Shown here one piece after another: positions 1 through 8,609 of a stretch of DNA of 64,000 bases. The notes below the pieces were generated by a model. That model was not told the DNA's origin, did not search any database, and saw only the letters and a list, made by a program, of their open reading frames with translations. Source of the DNA: Roseivivax sp. THAF197b (GTDB lineage: Bacteria; Pseudomonadota; Alphaproteobacteria; Rhodobacterales; Rhodobacteraceae). The position numbers were made by a program, and so were the translations under genes. Numbering within the stretch: the first letter of the stretch is position 1; the number at the start of each line of letters is the position of its first letter. The stretch spans positions 3,399,501 to 3,463,500 of the forward strand of contig NZ_CP045318.1 in assembly GCF_009363255.1 (NCBI RefSeq), in the 5' to 3' direction.

Positions 1-888
1 CGCAAGGCCTTCCTCATCGCGGTGCCCTATCTGTGGCTTCTGCTGCTGTTCCTGGTGCCGTTCCTGATCGTTCTGAAGATCTCGCTGTCGGATATCGCGC
101 TGGCGATCCCGCCCTATACGCCGACACTGGATTTCTCCGAAGGCTGGGCGGGCCTGAGGGACTTCATCGCGGCGCTCGATTTCGAGAATTTCGTCTTCCT
201 GACCACCGACGATCTTTATTGGAAGGCCTATCTATCCTCGCTCAGGATCGCGGCGATCTCGACGCTGATCACTCTCGCCGTGGGCTACCCCATCGCCTAT
301 GCGATGGCCCGCGCCGCCCCGGAATGGCGGCCGACGCTGCTGATGCTGGTCATCCTGCCCTTCTGGACCTCGTTCCTGATCCGGGTCTATTCGTGGATGG
401 GCATCCTGTCTTCCGAAGGCGTGCTGAACCAGTTCCTGATGGGCATCGGCGTGATCTCCGAGCCGTTGCAGATCCTGTCGACGAATACGGCGGTCTATAT
501 CGGCATCGTCTATACCTACCTGCCCTTCATGATCCTGCCGATCTACGCGGCGCTCGAAAAGATGGACGAGTCGCTTCTTGAAGCGGCGGAGGATCTTGGC
601 TGCTCGCGGCTCGAAGCCTTCTGGCTGGTGACGGTGCCGTTGTCCAAGAACGGCATCATCGCGGGCTGTTTCCTGGTCTTCATCCCTGCCATCGGCGAGT
701 TCGTGATCCCGTCCCTTCTGGGCGGTTCGAACACCCTGATGATCGGCAAGGTCCTGTGGGAGGAGTTCTTCTCCAACCGCGACTGGCCCGTGGCCTCGGC
801 GGTGGCGATCGTGCTCTTGATCATCCTGATCGTGCCCATCGTGCTGTTCCAGCGCAACGAACAGAAGGCGCGGGAGGCGGACGGATGA
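1..888 (+). CDS. potH: Polyamine-type ABC transporter permease (PotH/PotB-like), 5' end cut by window
   Basis: Inner-membrane permease of a spermidine/putrescine-class ABC importer. The reading frame is open from base 1, and residues before the first possible start (GTG at 22) still match the family N-terminus, so the gene begins upstream of the window. About six hydrophobic segments are visible. The EAA loop that docks the ATPase is seen as EAAEDLGCSRLEAFWLVTVP around codons 193-212. The stop overlaps a possible tiny ORF, and the second permease follows at 947. The ATPase and binding-protein genes are presumably just upstream. Substrate is inferred from family and from the amine oxidoreductase downstream. 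Confidence 0.9.
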   Translation, partial: RKAFLIAVPYLWLLLLFLVPFLIVLKISLSDIALAIPPYTPTLDFSEGWAGLRDFIAALDFENFVFLTTDDLYWKAYLSSLRIAAISTLITLAVGYPIAYAMARAAPEWRPTLLMLVILPFWTSFLIRVYSWMGILSSEGVLNQFLMGIGVISEPLQILSTNTAVYIGIVYTYLPFMILPIYAALEKMDESLLEAAEDLGCSRLEAFWLVTVPLSKNGIIAGCFLVFIPAIGEFVIPSLLGGSNTLMIGKVLWEEFFSNRDWPVASAVAIVLLIILIVPIVLFQRNEQKAREADG

Positions 889-950
889 ACGACGCGATCT
901 CCACCTGCCACGCCCGGACTGCGTGCCCGAAAGCGGAGGCGCTGGCATGA
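885..950 (+). CDS. Possible 21-codon ORF linking the two permease genes
   Basis: An ATG at 885 overlaps the stop of the first permease (ATGA), and the ORF ends at 948-950, overlapping the ATG at 947 of the second permease (ATGA again). It would encode 21 residues (MNDAISTCHARTACPKAEAL then A). The double overlap suits translational coupling, with ribosomes passing from one permease to the other. No family is recognised and it may be chance. The second permease also has its own ribosome-binding site (ggagg, 935-939), which lies inside this ORF. Confidence 0.3.
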   Translation: MNDAISTCHARTACPKAEALA

Positions 951-1765
951 AACGCTTCTCGCTCTTCAACGCGACCTCACTGACGCTGGGCTTTGCCTTT
1001 CTCTATCTGCCGATGATCATCCTCGTGATCTACAGCTTCAACGAATCGAAGCTGGTCACGGTCTGGGCGGGCTTCTCCACCAAGTGGTACGGGGAGCTGT
1101 TCCGCGATCAGGAATTCCTCGATGCGGCCTGGGTGACGGTCCAGGTTGCGGTCTTCTCCTCGACCATCGCCACGGTGCTGGGCACCATGGCGGCGACGGT
1201 GCTTGTCCGGGCGGGCCGGTTCCGTGGGCGCACGCTCTTTTCCGGCATGATCTACGCGCCGCTCGTCATGCCCGAGGTAATCACCGGCCTGTCCCTGCTG
1301 CTTCTCTTCATCGGTATCGGGCTCGACCGGGGCATCTTCACCATCGTGCTGGCGCATACGACCTTCGCGATGTGCTACGTGTCGGTCGTCGTCTCCTCGC
1401 GGCTCACAGGCTTCGATCAGGCGCTGGAGGAGGCCGCGCTCGACCTCGGCTGCTCACCGTTCCAGGCCTTCCGGCTCGTCACCCTGCCGATCATTGCGCC
1501 TGCGGTCATTTCGGGCTGGCTTCTGGCCTTCACCCTGTCCCTCGATGATCTGGTGATCGCGAGCTTCACCACCGGCCCCTCGGCCACCACGCTGCCGATC
1601 AAGATCTTCTCGGCCGTGCGGCTTGGCGTCAGTCCGGAGATCAACGCGCTCTCCACGCTGATGATCGCCATCGTGACGATCGGCGTGATCACCGCATCGC
1701 TCGTCTCCAAACGCGCAGCGGTGGCGCAGGCCCGGGATGAGCAGATCGCGCAACGCGGCGCGTGA
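947..1765 (+). CDS. potI: Polyamine-type ABC transporter permease (PotI/PotC-like)
   Basis: Second inner-membrane permease, which would pair with the one ending at 888. Start chosen at ATG 947 (MKRFSLFNATSL) because ggagg lies 7 bases upstream; an earlier start at 923 would add eight unlikely residues. It is 272 residues, normal for PotC/PotI. An N-terminal membrane segment (about 10-32) is followed by five more, and the EAA loop reads EEAALDLGCSPFQAFRLVTL. The 3' end overlaps the oxidoreductase start by one base (TGATG), indicating one transcript and translational coupling. Confidence 0.9.
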   Translation: MKRFSLFNATSLTLGFAFLYLPMIILVIYSFNESKLVTVWAGFSTKWYGELFRDQEFLDAAWVTVQVAVFSSTIATVLGTMAATVLVRAGRFRGRTLFSGMIYAPLVMPEVITGLSLLLLFIGIGLDRGIFTIVLAHTTFAMCYVSVVVSSRLTGFDQALEEAALDLGCSPFQAFRLVTLPIIAPAVISGWLLAFTLSLDDLVIASFTTGPSATTLPIKIFSAVRLGVSPEINALSTLMIAIVTIGVITASLVSKRAAVAQARDEQIAQRGA

Positions 1766-3084
1766 TGACGCAGCGCCTTTACGAAGACGCGGCCTATGCG
1801 ACGCCGCAGGGCTGCTATTGGACGGACGGGCTGACGGCACCGGACTGGCCTGTTCTGCACGGTGCCCAAAGCTGCGATGTCGCGGTGATCGGCGGGGGCT
1901 ATACCGGCCTCGCCGCGGCGCTGCGCCTTGCAGAGGCTGGCGCGAAGGTCACGCTTCTCGAGGCAGAGATGCCGGGCTGGGGCGCGTCTGGGCGCAATGG
2001 CGGCTTCTGCTGTCTGGGCGGTGCGAAGGCGGGCGCAGGCCAGTTGCGCCGCCGCTTCGGTGCGGCGGGTCTTGCGGAGTGGCGCGCCACCGAGGCCGCC
2101 GCAATCGAGACCGCGTCGCGCCTGATCCACAGCCACGGCCTGGATGTCGACCGCCATTCCGAGGGCGAGACGCTTCTGGCCCATACGCCCCGCGCGGCCC
2201 GTGCCTTCGAGGCTGACGCGCGCGAGATCGAGGACGCGTATGGCGTCACCCCGCATATCACCCCCGCCCATGCCTTGGCCCAGGACGGTTTCGGCGGCAA
2301 TTTCCACGGCGCTCTGACCACGCCTCTGGGCTTTGCCCTTCACCCCCGCAAATACCATCACGGCCTCGCCCGCGCCGCGTCGGATGCCGGTGTCGCCTGT
2401 CATGGCCGAAGCCCGATCACGACACTCACGCGCGACGGCGGGCGCTGGCACCTCGGCACGCCCGAAGGGCAGGTCAGGGCGACGCAGGTTCTGATCGCCA
2501 CCAATGGCTACAGCACCGAGACGCTGCCCGATTGGATGCGCGCACGCACGCTGCCGGTGCAATCCTCGATCATCGTCACCCGGCCCCTGACCGAAGATGA
2601 GGCTGCGAGACAGGGCTGGACCACGCGCCAGATGGCCTATGACAGCCGCGTCCTGCTGCATTATTTCCGCCGCCTGTCCGATGGCCGCTTCCTCTTCGGC
2701 ATGCGCGGTGGGCTGACCGCCCGGCCCCGCGCACAGGCGGCGATATCGAAGCGGATCAGGCGGGATTTCGCGCGGATGTTTCCGGAATGGCAGGGTATCG
2801 AGATCACCCATGAATGGTCCGGGCTCGTCTGCCTCTTGCGCGGGCTGACACCGTTCGTGGGCGCCGTGCCGGAGCATCCGGGGCTTTACGCAGCCCTTGG
2901 CTATCACGGCAACGGTGTTGCGATGGCCAGCCATGCCGGCACGCTCGCGGCGGATCTCATCCGTAAGGGTAAAGCAGACATCCCTGCCGCCATGGCCGCG
3001 CCACCCGCACGGTTTCCGCTCGGCCGGTTCCGCCGGGCGCTTCTCGCCCCCGCCTACCTCGCCGCCGAGGCGTTCGATCTCTAG
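1765..3084 (+). CDS. FAD-dependent amine oxidoreductase of the DAO family (PuuB-like)
   Basis: Predicted flavoenzyme oxidising an amine or N-substituted amino acid. In the PuuB branch this is gamma-glutamylputrescine, which fits its position directly after polyamine-type permeases. The ADP-binding motif VIGGGYTGLAAALRLAEAGA lies at residues 41-60, with a GASGRNGGF flavin-contact segment at 73-81. A C-terminal segment GLYAALGYHGNGVAMA is typical of DAO-fold proteins. Length is 439 residues. The start is ATG 1765, coupled to the permease stop, rather than GTG 1762. The substrate is inferred from context. Other members of the family act on sarcosine or other amines. Confidence 0.85.
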   Translation: MTQRLYEDAAYATPQGCYWTDGLTAPDWPVLHGAQSCDVAVIGGGYTGLAAALRLAEAGAKVTLLEAEMPGWGASGRNGGFCCLGGAKAGAGQLRRRFGAAGLAEWRATEAAAIETASRLIHSHGLDVDRHSEGETLLAHTPRAARAFEADAREIEDAYGVTPHITPAHALAQDGFGGNFHGALTTPLGFALHPRKYHHGLARAASDAGVACHGRSPITTLTRDGGRWHLGTPEGQVRATQVLIATNGYSTETLPDWMRARTLPVQSSIIVTRPLTEDEAARQGWTTRQMAYDSRVLLHYFRRLSDGRFLFGMRGGLTARPRAQAAISKRIRRDFARMFPEWQGIEITHEWSGLVCLLRGLTPFVGAVPEHPGLYAALGYHGNGVAMASHAGTLAADLIRKGKADIPAAMAAPPARFPLGRFRRALLAPAYLAAEAFDL

Positions 3085-3162
3085 GTGCCGGACTTTTGCC
3101 AAAAGCGGGTTCCGCAATAAAAAACCGGGCGCCGCTTCTCCGCACCGGGCTCATATCCCGCT

Positions 3163-3279
3163 CTTCACCTTTCCCGAAAACGCCGGGGGTCCGGGGGCAG
3201 GGCCCCCGGCTGCCGACGGGCGCCGCAGGCGACAGGCGGCCAGCGATGCGCGCGCGGCACGCGCGCTCCGCCGGATCAC
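3163..3279. repeat. Dispersed intergenic repeat, divergent copy A
   Basis: Shares its two ends with the copies at 20129 and 49522: a box tcttcacctttcc followed by gaaaa near 3162-3180, and a terminal hairpin with arms gcgcgcg (3248-3254) and cgcgcgc (3260-3266) around loop cggca. The middle differs in sequence but keeps a strong hairpin, ccgggggc-agg-gcccccgg (3191-3209). It lies between convergent genes ending at 3084 and 3293. Function is unknown; a two-way terminator is plausible. Confidence 0.65.
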
Positions 3280-3292
3280 CTGCCCGCGCGCC

Positions 3293-3670
3293 CTACCCGG
3301 TCTCGAGGCAATGGCGCCGGAAGGCCCGCTTCAGCATGTCGAGCTCGGCGCGCAGAAGCTCGATCTCGGCGCGGATATCCTCGGCCAGCGCGTCGCCCGC
3401 GATCATCGTGAACGCGCCCAGCGTGACATCCGCATTGGCATCGGTGACGAGGATGGTCTGCACGCCATCGCCGATGGCCTCCACCGGCACGGGGATTTCC
3501 AGAAGCCACTGCCCGGCCGCACCGAGCGCGCTGACCCGAACGGCGCCCACGGCCTTGCCGTCCAGCGACACGGCCACCTCGGGCGTGGGCGCATCACTGG
3601 CCACGGCGGTGATCAGCCCTTCCCAGACGCCTTCCTTGAAGCGGGTTTTCGTCAGCGTGTAGCCACTCAT
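3293..3670 (-). CDS. Hypothetical protein, 125 residues
   Basis: No family recognised. The protein begins MSGYTLTKTRFKEGVWEG. Its middle (about 20-95) alternates hydrophobic and polar residues like a beta-sandwich. The end (about 96-120) is a charged helical stretch that could form a short coiled coil. No signal peptide or membrane segment is seen. It starts 10 bases after the stop of the DUF6478-like gene, so the two form an operon and may work together. Codon use matches its neighbours, supporting a real gene. Confidence 0.7.
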   Translation of the reverse strand: MSGYTLTKTRFKEGVWEGLITAVASDAPTPEVAVSLDGKAVGAVRVSALGAAGQWLLEIPVPVEAIGDGVQTILVTDANADVTLGAFTMIAGDALAEDIRAEIELLRAELDMLKRAFRRHCLETG

Positions 3671-3680
3671 CGCGCGCCCC

Positions 3681-4451
3681 TCACAGCTCTGCCCGCGGGC
3701 GGCGGCTGAAGGTCAGGTCGCGCAGCGTCATCTGGTTCATTTGCGGCCCCTCGAAGATGATATCGAGCCAGAGCTTCTCGACCCGTTTTTCGTTCAGCTT
3801 GGTATAGGCGAGATCGAACTCGATCATGACGTCGTCCTCGTGCAACGGCATCTCGCGTACGAGCTGCTCCGTATTGGGCCCGTGCTTGATGTTCAGCCGC
3901 GCGAAGATCTCGATCGGCTTTTCCAACTCGATGATCGTCTCGAGCCGGATGAGGTGCCGCCGCTTGAGCCCGCGCGCTGCCTCCTCGGGCAGGTCGATGG
4001 CAAGCGACAGATAAGAGCCGGTGAACCGGAACACGTCGAGGCGCAGACCGAAGGGCGCAAGATCCGCCTCGCGCGTATTGCGCAGCTGGCGCAGGGTCAG
4101 CTCCGAATGGGTGCAATCGTGAAAGAGCGTGGCCTCGCGGCCCAGCATGGATTTCGACTGCACAGACGACAGTCCCTTCACCGGCAGCGGCCCGGTCCAC
4201 AGCTCCGGCCGCCAGGCCCAATCGGCGTCATGCGGACGCGGAAAGGCCTGGTTGCCGATCATGGGCAGGGCGAGGCGGTTATCGGCCACGTGCAGGATTT
4301 CGTCGATCTGGTGCTTGAGCTGACGGGCCTGCGCGCGCTGACGCCGCAAGGCACGCAGATCGGCCGCATGCGCGCCCTGTGCCACACGTTTCAGCCGCCG
4401 CAAGGCCGTTCGCTGCACCAATCCGTCTAGGAAATTCTGCCGCTCTGCCAT
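3681..4451 (-). CDS. DUF6478-like conserved protein
   Basis: A 256-residue protein resembling a Rhodobacteraceae family of unknown function (DUF6478, assigned from memory of the sequence type). The N-terminus (about 1-60) is a basic, helix-forming stretch. The rest contains patterned strands with motifs such as WAWRPELW and EATLFHDCTHSEL. No signal peptide or membrane segment is seen. Start chosen at 4451 (MAERQNFLDG); an upstream start at 4478 adds nine residues. The palindrome at 4511-4535 lies just upstream and may control it. The 125-residue gene follows in the same operon. Confidence 0.75.
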   Translation of the reverse strand: MAERQNFLDGLVQRTALRRLKRVAQGAHAADLRALRRQRAQARQLKHQIDEILHVADNRLALPMIGNQAFPRPHDADWAWRPELWTGPLPVKGLSSVQSKSMLGREATLFHDCTHSELTLRQLRNTREADLAPFGLRLDVFRFTGSYLSLAIDLPEEAARGLKRRHLIRLETIIELEKPIEIFARLNIKHGPNTEQLVREMPLHEDDVMIEFDLAYTKLNEKRVEKLWLDIIFEGPQMNQMTLRDLTFSRRPRAEL

Positions 4452-4510
4452 CTGTCCCGCCGCCGTGTTCCGCCCCATGCGGTCCGGTCTTCGTCTTTCA
4501 TTTTAGTACA

Positions 4511-4535
4511 GACTGTTTCGAAATGATAAACAGTC
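4511..4535. promoter_or_regulatory. Perfect 8-bp inverted repeat in an AT-rich gap
   Basis: Arms gactgttt (4511-4518) and aaacagtc (4528-4535) flank nine bases. The site is the only AT-rich spot in the 87-base gap between the lipoprotein stop (4539) and the DUF6478-like start (4451). Its size and symmetry suit a repressor operator for the downstream gene. It could instead be a weak 3' hairpin of the lipoprotein gene, but it is AT-rich and has no T-run. Confidence 0.45.
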
Positions 4536-4538
4536 TTT

Positions 4539-5246
4539 TCAGCCGTTGGAGCCTTCGCCGCCCCCGGCGGAGACCGGCCGGGCGGGATCGGGGCTCGCAT
4601 CGCGGATCTTCGCGAAGGTCTCCTGCAGGAGCCGCGCGCCGTCGCGATCCTCGATCCCGCTTTCGGCAGGTGCATAGATCGCAAGCCCGATCAGCCGGTT
4701 GCCCAGCAGGAACGCGCCGCGCCAGTAGCTTGGATCGCCCCCGTCGAACAGAGCATCCCCGCCGGTGCCCAGATAGGCCAGCGCCAGCCCGTCCTGATCC
4801 CGCGCCTCAAGGAGCGGCGCCTCGGCAAGCTGCGCCAGGGTCGCGGCGTCGGGCTGGGCGACGCGCTGTTCCTTCGGGCCGACAGTCACGGTGATGAGTG
4901 CCGGCGGCACGGCAGATCCCGCCGCTCCGTTCGACAGGATATTGCAGCTTGCCAGCACGACGAAACCGCGCGAGCGGCCGCTTTTGACCGTGGTGGGATC
5001 GACACAATAGCCGAACGGTCCCGCGACGATCACGTCGCCGCCTGCGATCTCCACCGCCTCGACAAGCGCCCGGGAGGCATCGGGCTGCGCCAGCGCCGCA
5101 TTGCCCCCCTCGGACCCCGGAGAGTTGAACCCCGCGAGAAAGCCCCGGTTCGGGACAAGATCGCCGTCAGGCGTGACCTCGCAGCCAGCGAGCGAAAGGG
5201 CCGCAATTGCGGCCCCTGCACAGAGATATGCGCGTGGTGATTGCAT
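4539..5246 (-). CDS. Hypothetical outer-membrane-type lipoprotein
   Basis: A 235-residue secreted lipoprotein of unknown function. The signal peptide (residues 1-21) ends in the lipobox LSLAGC, with the lipidated Cys followed by Glu, compatible with outer-membrane sorting. The mature part is polar with two further Cys residues (segments FGYCVDP and ASCNIL) that could form a disulfide. Start is ATG 5246, overlapping the ilvD stop by one base (TGATG), so it is translationally coupled to ilvD. An upstream TTG at 5249 is less likely. No catalytic motif is recognised. Confidence 0.8.
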   Translation of the reverse strand: MQSPRAYLCAGAAIAALSLAGCEVTPDGDLVPNRGFLAGFNSPGSEGGNAALAQPDASRALVEAVEIAGGDVIVAGPFGYCVDPTTVKSGRSRGFVVLASCNILSNGAAGSAVPPALITVTVGPKEQRVAQPDAATLAQLAEAPLLEARDQDGLALAYLGTGGDALFDGGDPSYWRGAFLLGNRLIGLAIYAPAESGIEDRDGARLLQETFAKIRDASPDPARPVSAGGGEGSNG

Positions 5247-7009
5247 CAAAGATCCATGTAGACGTGCTTTTCAGCCGCCCCGCCGGGATGGGTCACAGCG
5301 CCCTTGTAGGTCGCACCCACGAGCTGCGCGAATTTCCAGATAGCACCCGTGGCGTAGATCGTGTCGCGCGGGCCGGTCCAGGCCTTGCGGCGCTCTTCCA
5401 TCTCCTCGTCGGAGATATCGACCGTCAGCGCGCCGGTGACCGCATCGATGGTGATCATGTCGCCGTTCTTCAGAAGCGCGATGGGACCGCCCTGCGCCGC
5501 TTCGGGACCCACATGGCCCACGCAGAAACCGCGCGTCGCACCGGAGAAACGCCCGTCGGTGATCAGGGCAACCTTCTTGCCCATGCCCTGACCGGACAGG
5601 GCCGCGGTGGTGGACAGCATCTCGCGCATGCCCGGCCCGCCTGCAGGGCCTTCGTTGCGGATGACGATGACCTCGCCCTCTTCGTATTCGCGGTTCTTCA
5701 CGCCCTCGAAGGCGTCTTCTTCGCATTCATAGACGCGCGCGGGTCCTGTGAAGACCTGATCTTCCGCCGAAATGCCCGCGACCTTCACGATGGCGCCTTC
5801 GGGTGCGAGGTTGCCCTTGAGGCCCACGACGCCGCCCGTCTTGGTGATCGGGTTGGCAATGGTGTGGATGACCGTACCGTCGGCTTCGCGCGTGGTGCGA
5901 TCGAGCTCTTCGCCGATGCTGCGGCCCGAGGCTGTCATGCAATCCTCGTGAATGAGGCCCGCCTTGCGCAACTCCTTCATCACGACCGGAAGGCCGCCCG
6001 CCTCGTAGAGGTCCTTGGCGACGAACTGACCGCCGGGCTTGAGGTCGACGAAATAGGGCGTGTCGCGGAAGATCTCGCAGACATCGTCGAGGTAGAACTC
6101 GATTCCCGCCTCATGGGCGATGGCGGGCAGGTGCAGACCGGCATTGGTCGAGCCGCCCGTCGCGGCCACGACGCGCGCTGCATTCTCCAGCGCCTTGCGG
6201 GTGACGACATCGCGGGCGCGGATGTTCTTCTCGATGAGGTTCATGACCGCCTGGCCCGACGCCTCGCCGTATTGGTCGCGGGATTCGTAAGGCGCGGGCA
6301 TGCCCGACGAGTTGAAGAGCGCGAGGCCGATTGCCTCGGAGACGCAGGCCATGGTGTTGGCGGTGAACTGACCACCACAGGCGCCCGCCGACGGGCAGGC
6401 CACGCGTTCGAGCACGTCGAGCGCGGCATCCGACAGCTCGCCGTTCTGGTGACGGCCCACCGCTTCGAACATGTCCTGCACGGTCAGGTCGCGGCTGGCG
6501 AAATCGGCGGGGATGTCGGCCCCGGCGGGCGCCTTGCCCGGCAGGATCGAACCGCCATAGATGAACACGGACGGCACGTTCAGGCGCACCATGGCCATCA
6601 TCATGCCCGGCAGCGACTTGTCGCAGCCCGCAAGGCCCACGAGCGCATCGTAGCAATGCCCGCGCATGGTCAGCTCGACCGTGTCGGCGATGGCTTCGCG
6701 CGAGGCGAGCGAGGAGCGCATGCCCTCGTGGCCCATGGCGATACCGTCGGTGACGGTGATGGTGGTAAATTCGCGCGGGCTGCCCGAGGCGGCCTTCACG
6801 CCGAGCTTCACCGCCTGCGCCTGACGCGACAGCGCGATGTTGCAGGGTGCGGCCTCGTTCCAGCAGGTCGCAACACCGACGAGCGGCTGGTGGATCTCCT
6901 CCTCCGACATGCCCATGGCGTAGTAATAGGACCGGTGCGGCGCGCGCGAGGGGCCCTCGGTCACGTGGCGGCTGGGCAGTTTGGTCTTGTCGAAGGGGCG
7001 CTTGAGCAT
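5246..7009 (-). CDS. ilvD: Dihydroxy-acid dehydratase
   Basis: Cytosolic enzyme of valine, isoleucine and leucine synthesis, converting 2,3-dihydroxy-3-methylbutanoate (or the methylpentanoate) to the 2-oxo acid. It has 587 residues, somewhat shorter than the E. coli enzyme. Likely iron-sulfur cluster ligands are C56 (in [12 protein letters not shown]), C129 ([12 protein letters not shown]) and C211 ([15 protein letters not shown]); the DK of CDK is the magnesium and substrate-binding signature. A good ribosome-binding site (ggagg) precedes ATG 7009. The lipoprotein gene is coupled downstream. The 273-base gap upstream holds no gene and no clear leader peptide. Confidence 0.97.
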   Translation of the reverse strand: MLKRPFDKTKLPSRHVTEGPSRAPHRSYYYAMGMSEEEIHQPLVGVATCWNEAAPCNIALSRQAQAVKLGVKAASGSPREFTTITVTDGIAMGHEGMRSSLASREAIADTVELTMRGHCYDALVGLAGCDKSLPGMMMAMVRLNVPSVFIYGGSILPGKAPAGADIPADFASRDLTVQDMFEAVGRHQNGELSDAALDVLERVACPSAGACGGQFTANTMACVSEAIGLALFNSSGMPAPYESRDQYGEASGQAVMNLIEKNIRARDVVTRKALENAARVVAATGGSTNAGLHLPAIAHEAGIEFYLDDVCEIFRDTPYFVDLKPGGQFVAKDLYEAGGLPVVMKELRKAGLIHEDCMTASGRSIGEELDRTTREADGTVIHTIANPITKTGGVVGLKGNLAPEGAIVKVAGISAEDQVFTGPARVYECEEDAFEGVKNREYEEGEVIVIRNEGPAGGPGMREMLSTTAALSGQGMGKKVALITDGRFSGATRGFCVGHVGPEAAQGGPIALLKNGDMITIDAVTGALTVDISDEEMEERRKAWTGPRDTIYATGAIWKFAQLVGATYKGAVTHPGGAAEKHVYMDL

Positions 7010-7282
7010 GGTGTCCTCCCGGGCGGAATATGCGGCTCTTTGCGACGGGCATACAAAAGCGCCTGCCGCTTCACAAGAAGCAAGGCGGGATCATGCCGGA
7101 CGTGTCAGGGCGCGAATGGTGCGCCTGGCCCTGCTCTTGGTTCATCTTCGGCGCCGGATGGCCGACTTGTGCGCCGCTCTTCCGCCGCGCGATGTTTTGG
7201 ACGAGCGCACGCCACGGCACGAGCGGATTACGCACGACACCTTTGCGCAGCGACCAAGACAAGCAGGGCCTGAGACGCGCCG

Positions 7283-7885
7283 CTACCACATCCGCGGCTG
7301 CGCGCGCTCCTCGTATCCGTCGTCATGGGCCGCACCGCCCATCGCCCCGTCCGAGGCTTCGGCGATCAGCGTGCCCATGCTGGGCACCATGTCTCCGTCA
7401 TCGCGCGACCAGAGACCCGAGCGCATGATGGATTTCGGGCATTGCCCGTAGGCTTCGGCGATCTCGATGACGATCACGCATTTGGGGTGTTTGCCGCGTT
7501 GCGCGAACCGCTCCCGCATGGCCGGGTCGTCGGTCAGGAAGGCCGTGCCGTTCACCCGCAGGATCGTCTTGCAGCCGGGCACCATGAACATCAGCGCGAC
7601 GCGCGGATCCCGGACGATGTTGCGCAGGCTGTCGAGTCGGTTGTTCCCCTGCCAATCCGGCATCAGGAGCGTGTGGTCATCGGCGATCTGCACAACGGGG
7701 CCATCATCCCCGCGCGGGCTGCCGTCATTGCCCTCGGGTCCGACGGTCGAGAGCACGCAGAACCGCGCGGCTTCGATCCATTGGCGATGCGCGGGGCCAA
7801 GCTTCGTCATCACCTTGCCAAGCGAGGCCGGGACCGGTGCCTCGTAAAGCGCCTCGAGCGCCGCGATGCTGTCAATCTTTTGCAT
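7283..7885 (-). CDS. FMN-dependent PPOX-type flavoprotein (pyridoxamine 5'-phosphate oxidase-like)
   Basis: A 200-residue split-barrel flavoprotein. The N-terminal part LGPAHRQWIEAARFCVLST and the segment GSPRGDDGPVV match the PPOX family often labelled DR_2398 or MSMEG_1061. These proteins bind FMN or related flavins, and their physiological substrates are unknown. Start chosen at ATG 7885 (MQKIDSIAAL); the frame remains open upstream only as out-of-frame readthrough of plsC. It overlaps the end of plsC by 14 bases, so it is in the plsC-ftsEX transcription unit. The C-terminal tail after GDMVPSMGTL is low in complexity. Confidence 0.88.
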   Translation of the reverse strand: MQKIDSIAALEALYEAPVPASLGKVMTKLGPAHRQWIEAARFCVLSTVGPEGNDGSPRGDDGPVVQIADDHTLLMPDWQGNNRLDSLRNIVRDPRVALMFMVPGCKTILRVNGTAFLTDDPAMRERFAQRGKHPKCVIVIEIAEAYGQCPKSIMRSGLWSRDDGDMVPSMGTLIAEASDGAMGGAAHDDGYEERAQPRMW

Positions 7886-8609
7886 AGTCGACCCCCGCCT
7901 CATCGAGCAGCCGGTTCGAAGCGGTCTCGACCTCGGCCTCCAGCGTCTTGAGGAACGCGTCCTTCGGCAGACCCGCCTCGATCCGCGGCAGGAACTCCAC
8001 GACCGCGACGCCAGGCTTGCGGTAGATGCCCTTGCGCTGCCAGTAGACGCCCGCATTCGTGGCGACGGGCACGCAATCCTGACCGATCTCGCTGAACAGG
8101 ACGGCGGTGCCCACCTTGTAGGGCGCCTTGACGCCCGGCGGCACGCGCGTGCCCTGCGAATAGATGATCAGCTGGCCGGGCTTGGCGCGGCCCTTGGCGA
8201 CATCGGCGACCATCTTCTTGATGGCCTGACCGCGCTTGCCGCGATCGACGGGCACGCAGCCGATACGAAGCCCGTATTGGCCGATGATGGGCGCGAACAT
8301 GAGCTCGCGCTTCATGATGAACTTGCCCGCCGGGATCGCGTAGAAGATCAGGATGATATCCAGAAAGCTTTGATGCTTGGCCGCGATCATCACCTCGTCG
8401 ATGGGTGGATTGCCCCGGATCTCATAGCGCAGGCCGATCATCCAGCGCGCGGTCCAGAGGGTGAACCGACACCAGGTCTTGCAGGCCGAGCGGGCGCCGC
8501 GCTCCGAAAAGACCGCCCAGGGGAACCACAAAAGGCCGATCACGGCCATGGCGATATAAATGACGATGATATGCGCGAGAGAGCGCAGCCACTGGATCGC
8601 GTAGGCCAT
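7872..8609 (-). CDS. plsC: 1-acyl-sn-glycerol-3-phosphate acyltransferase
   Basis: Membrane acyltransferase that would convert lysophosphatidate to phosphatidate in phospholipid synthesis. It has 245 residues. A hydrophobic segment (about 11-33) anchors it. The HX4D catalytic motif is HQSFLD (H79, D84), and the usual EGTR block appears as YSQGTR, with Gln in place of Glu. The PVDRG segment is also conserved. Its start overlaps the ftsX stop by one base (TGATG), giving translational coupling to cell-division genes. The close alternative is another lysophospholipid acyltransferase of the same fold. Confidence 0.92.
   Translation of the reverse strand: MAYAIQWLRSLAHIIVIYIAMAVIGLLWFPWAVFSERGARSACKTWCRFTLWTARWMIGLRYEIRGNPPIDEVMIAAKHQSFLDIILIFYAIPAGKFIMKRELMFAPIIGQYGLRIGCVPVDRGKRGQAIKKMVADVAKGRAKPGQLIIYSQGTRVPPGVKAPYKVGTAVLFSEIGQDCVPVATNAGVYWQRKGIYRKPGVAVVEFLPRIEAGLPKDAFLKTLEAEVETASNRLLDEAGVDYAKD

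Noticed and set aside
5207..7273. 688-codon open frame opposite ilvD
   Set aside because: It runs antisense to a certain gene, has no recognisable domain, and is expected in GC-rich DNA.
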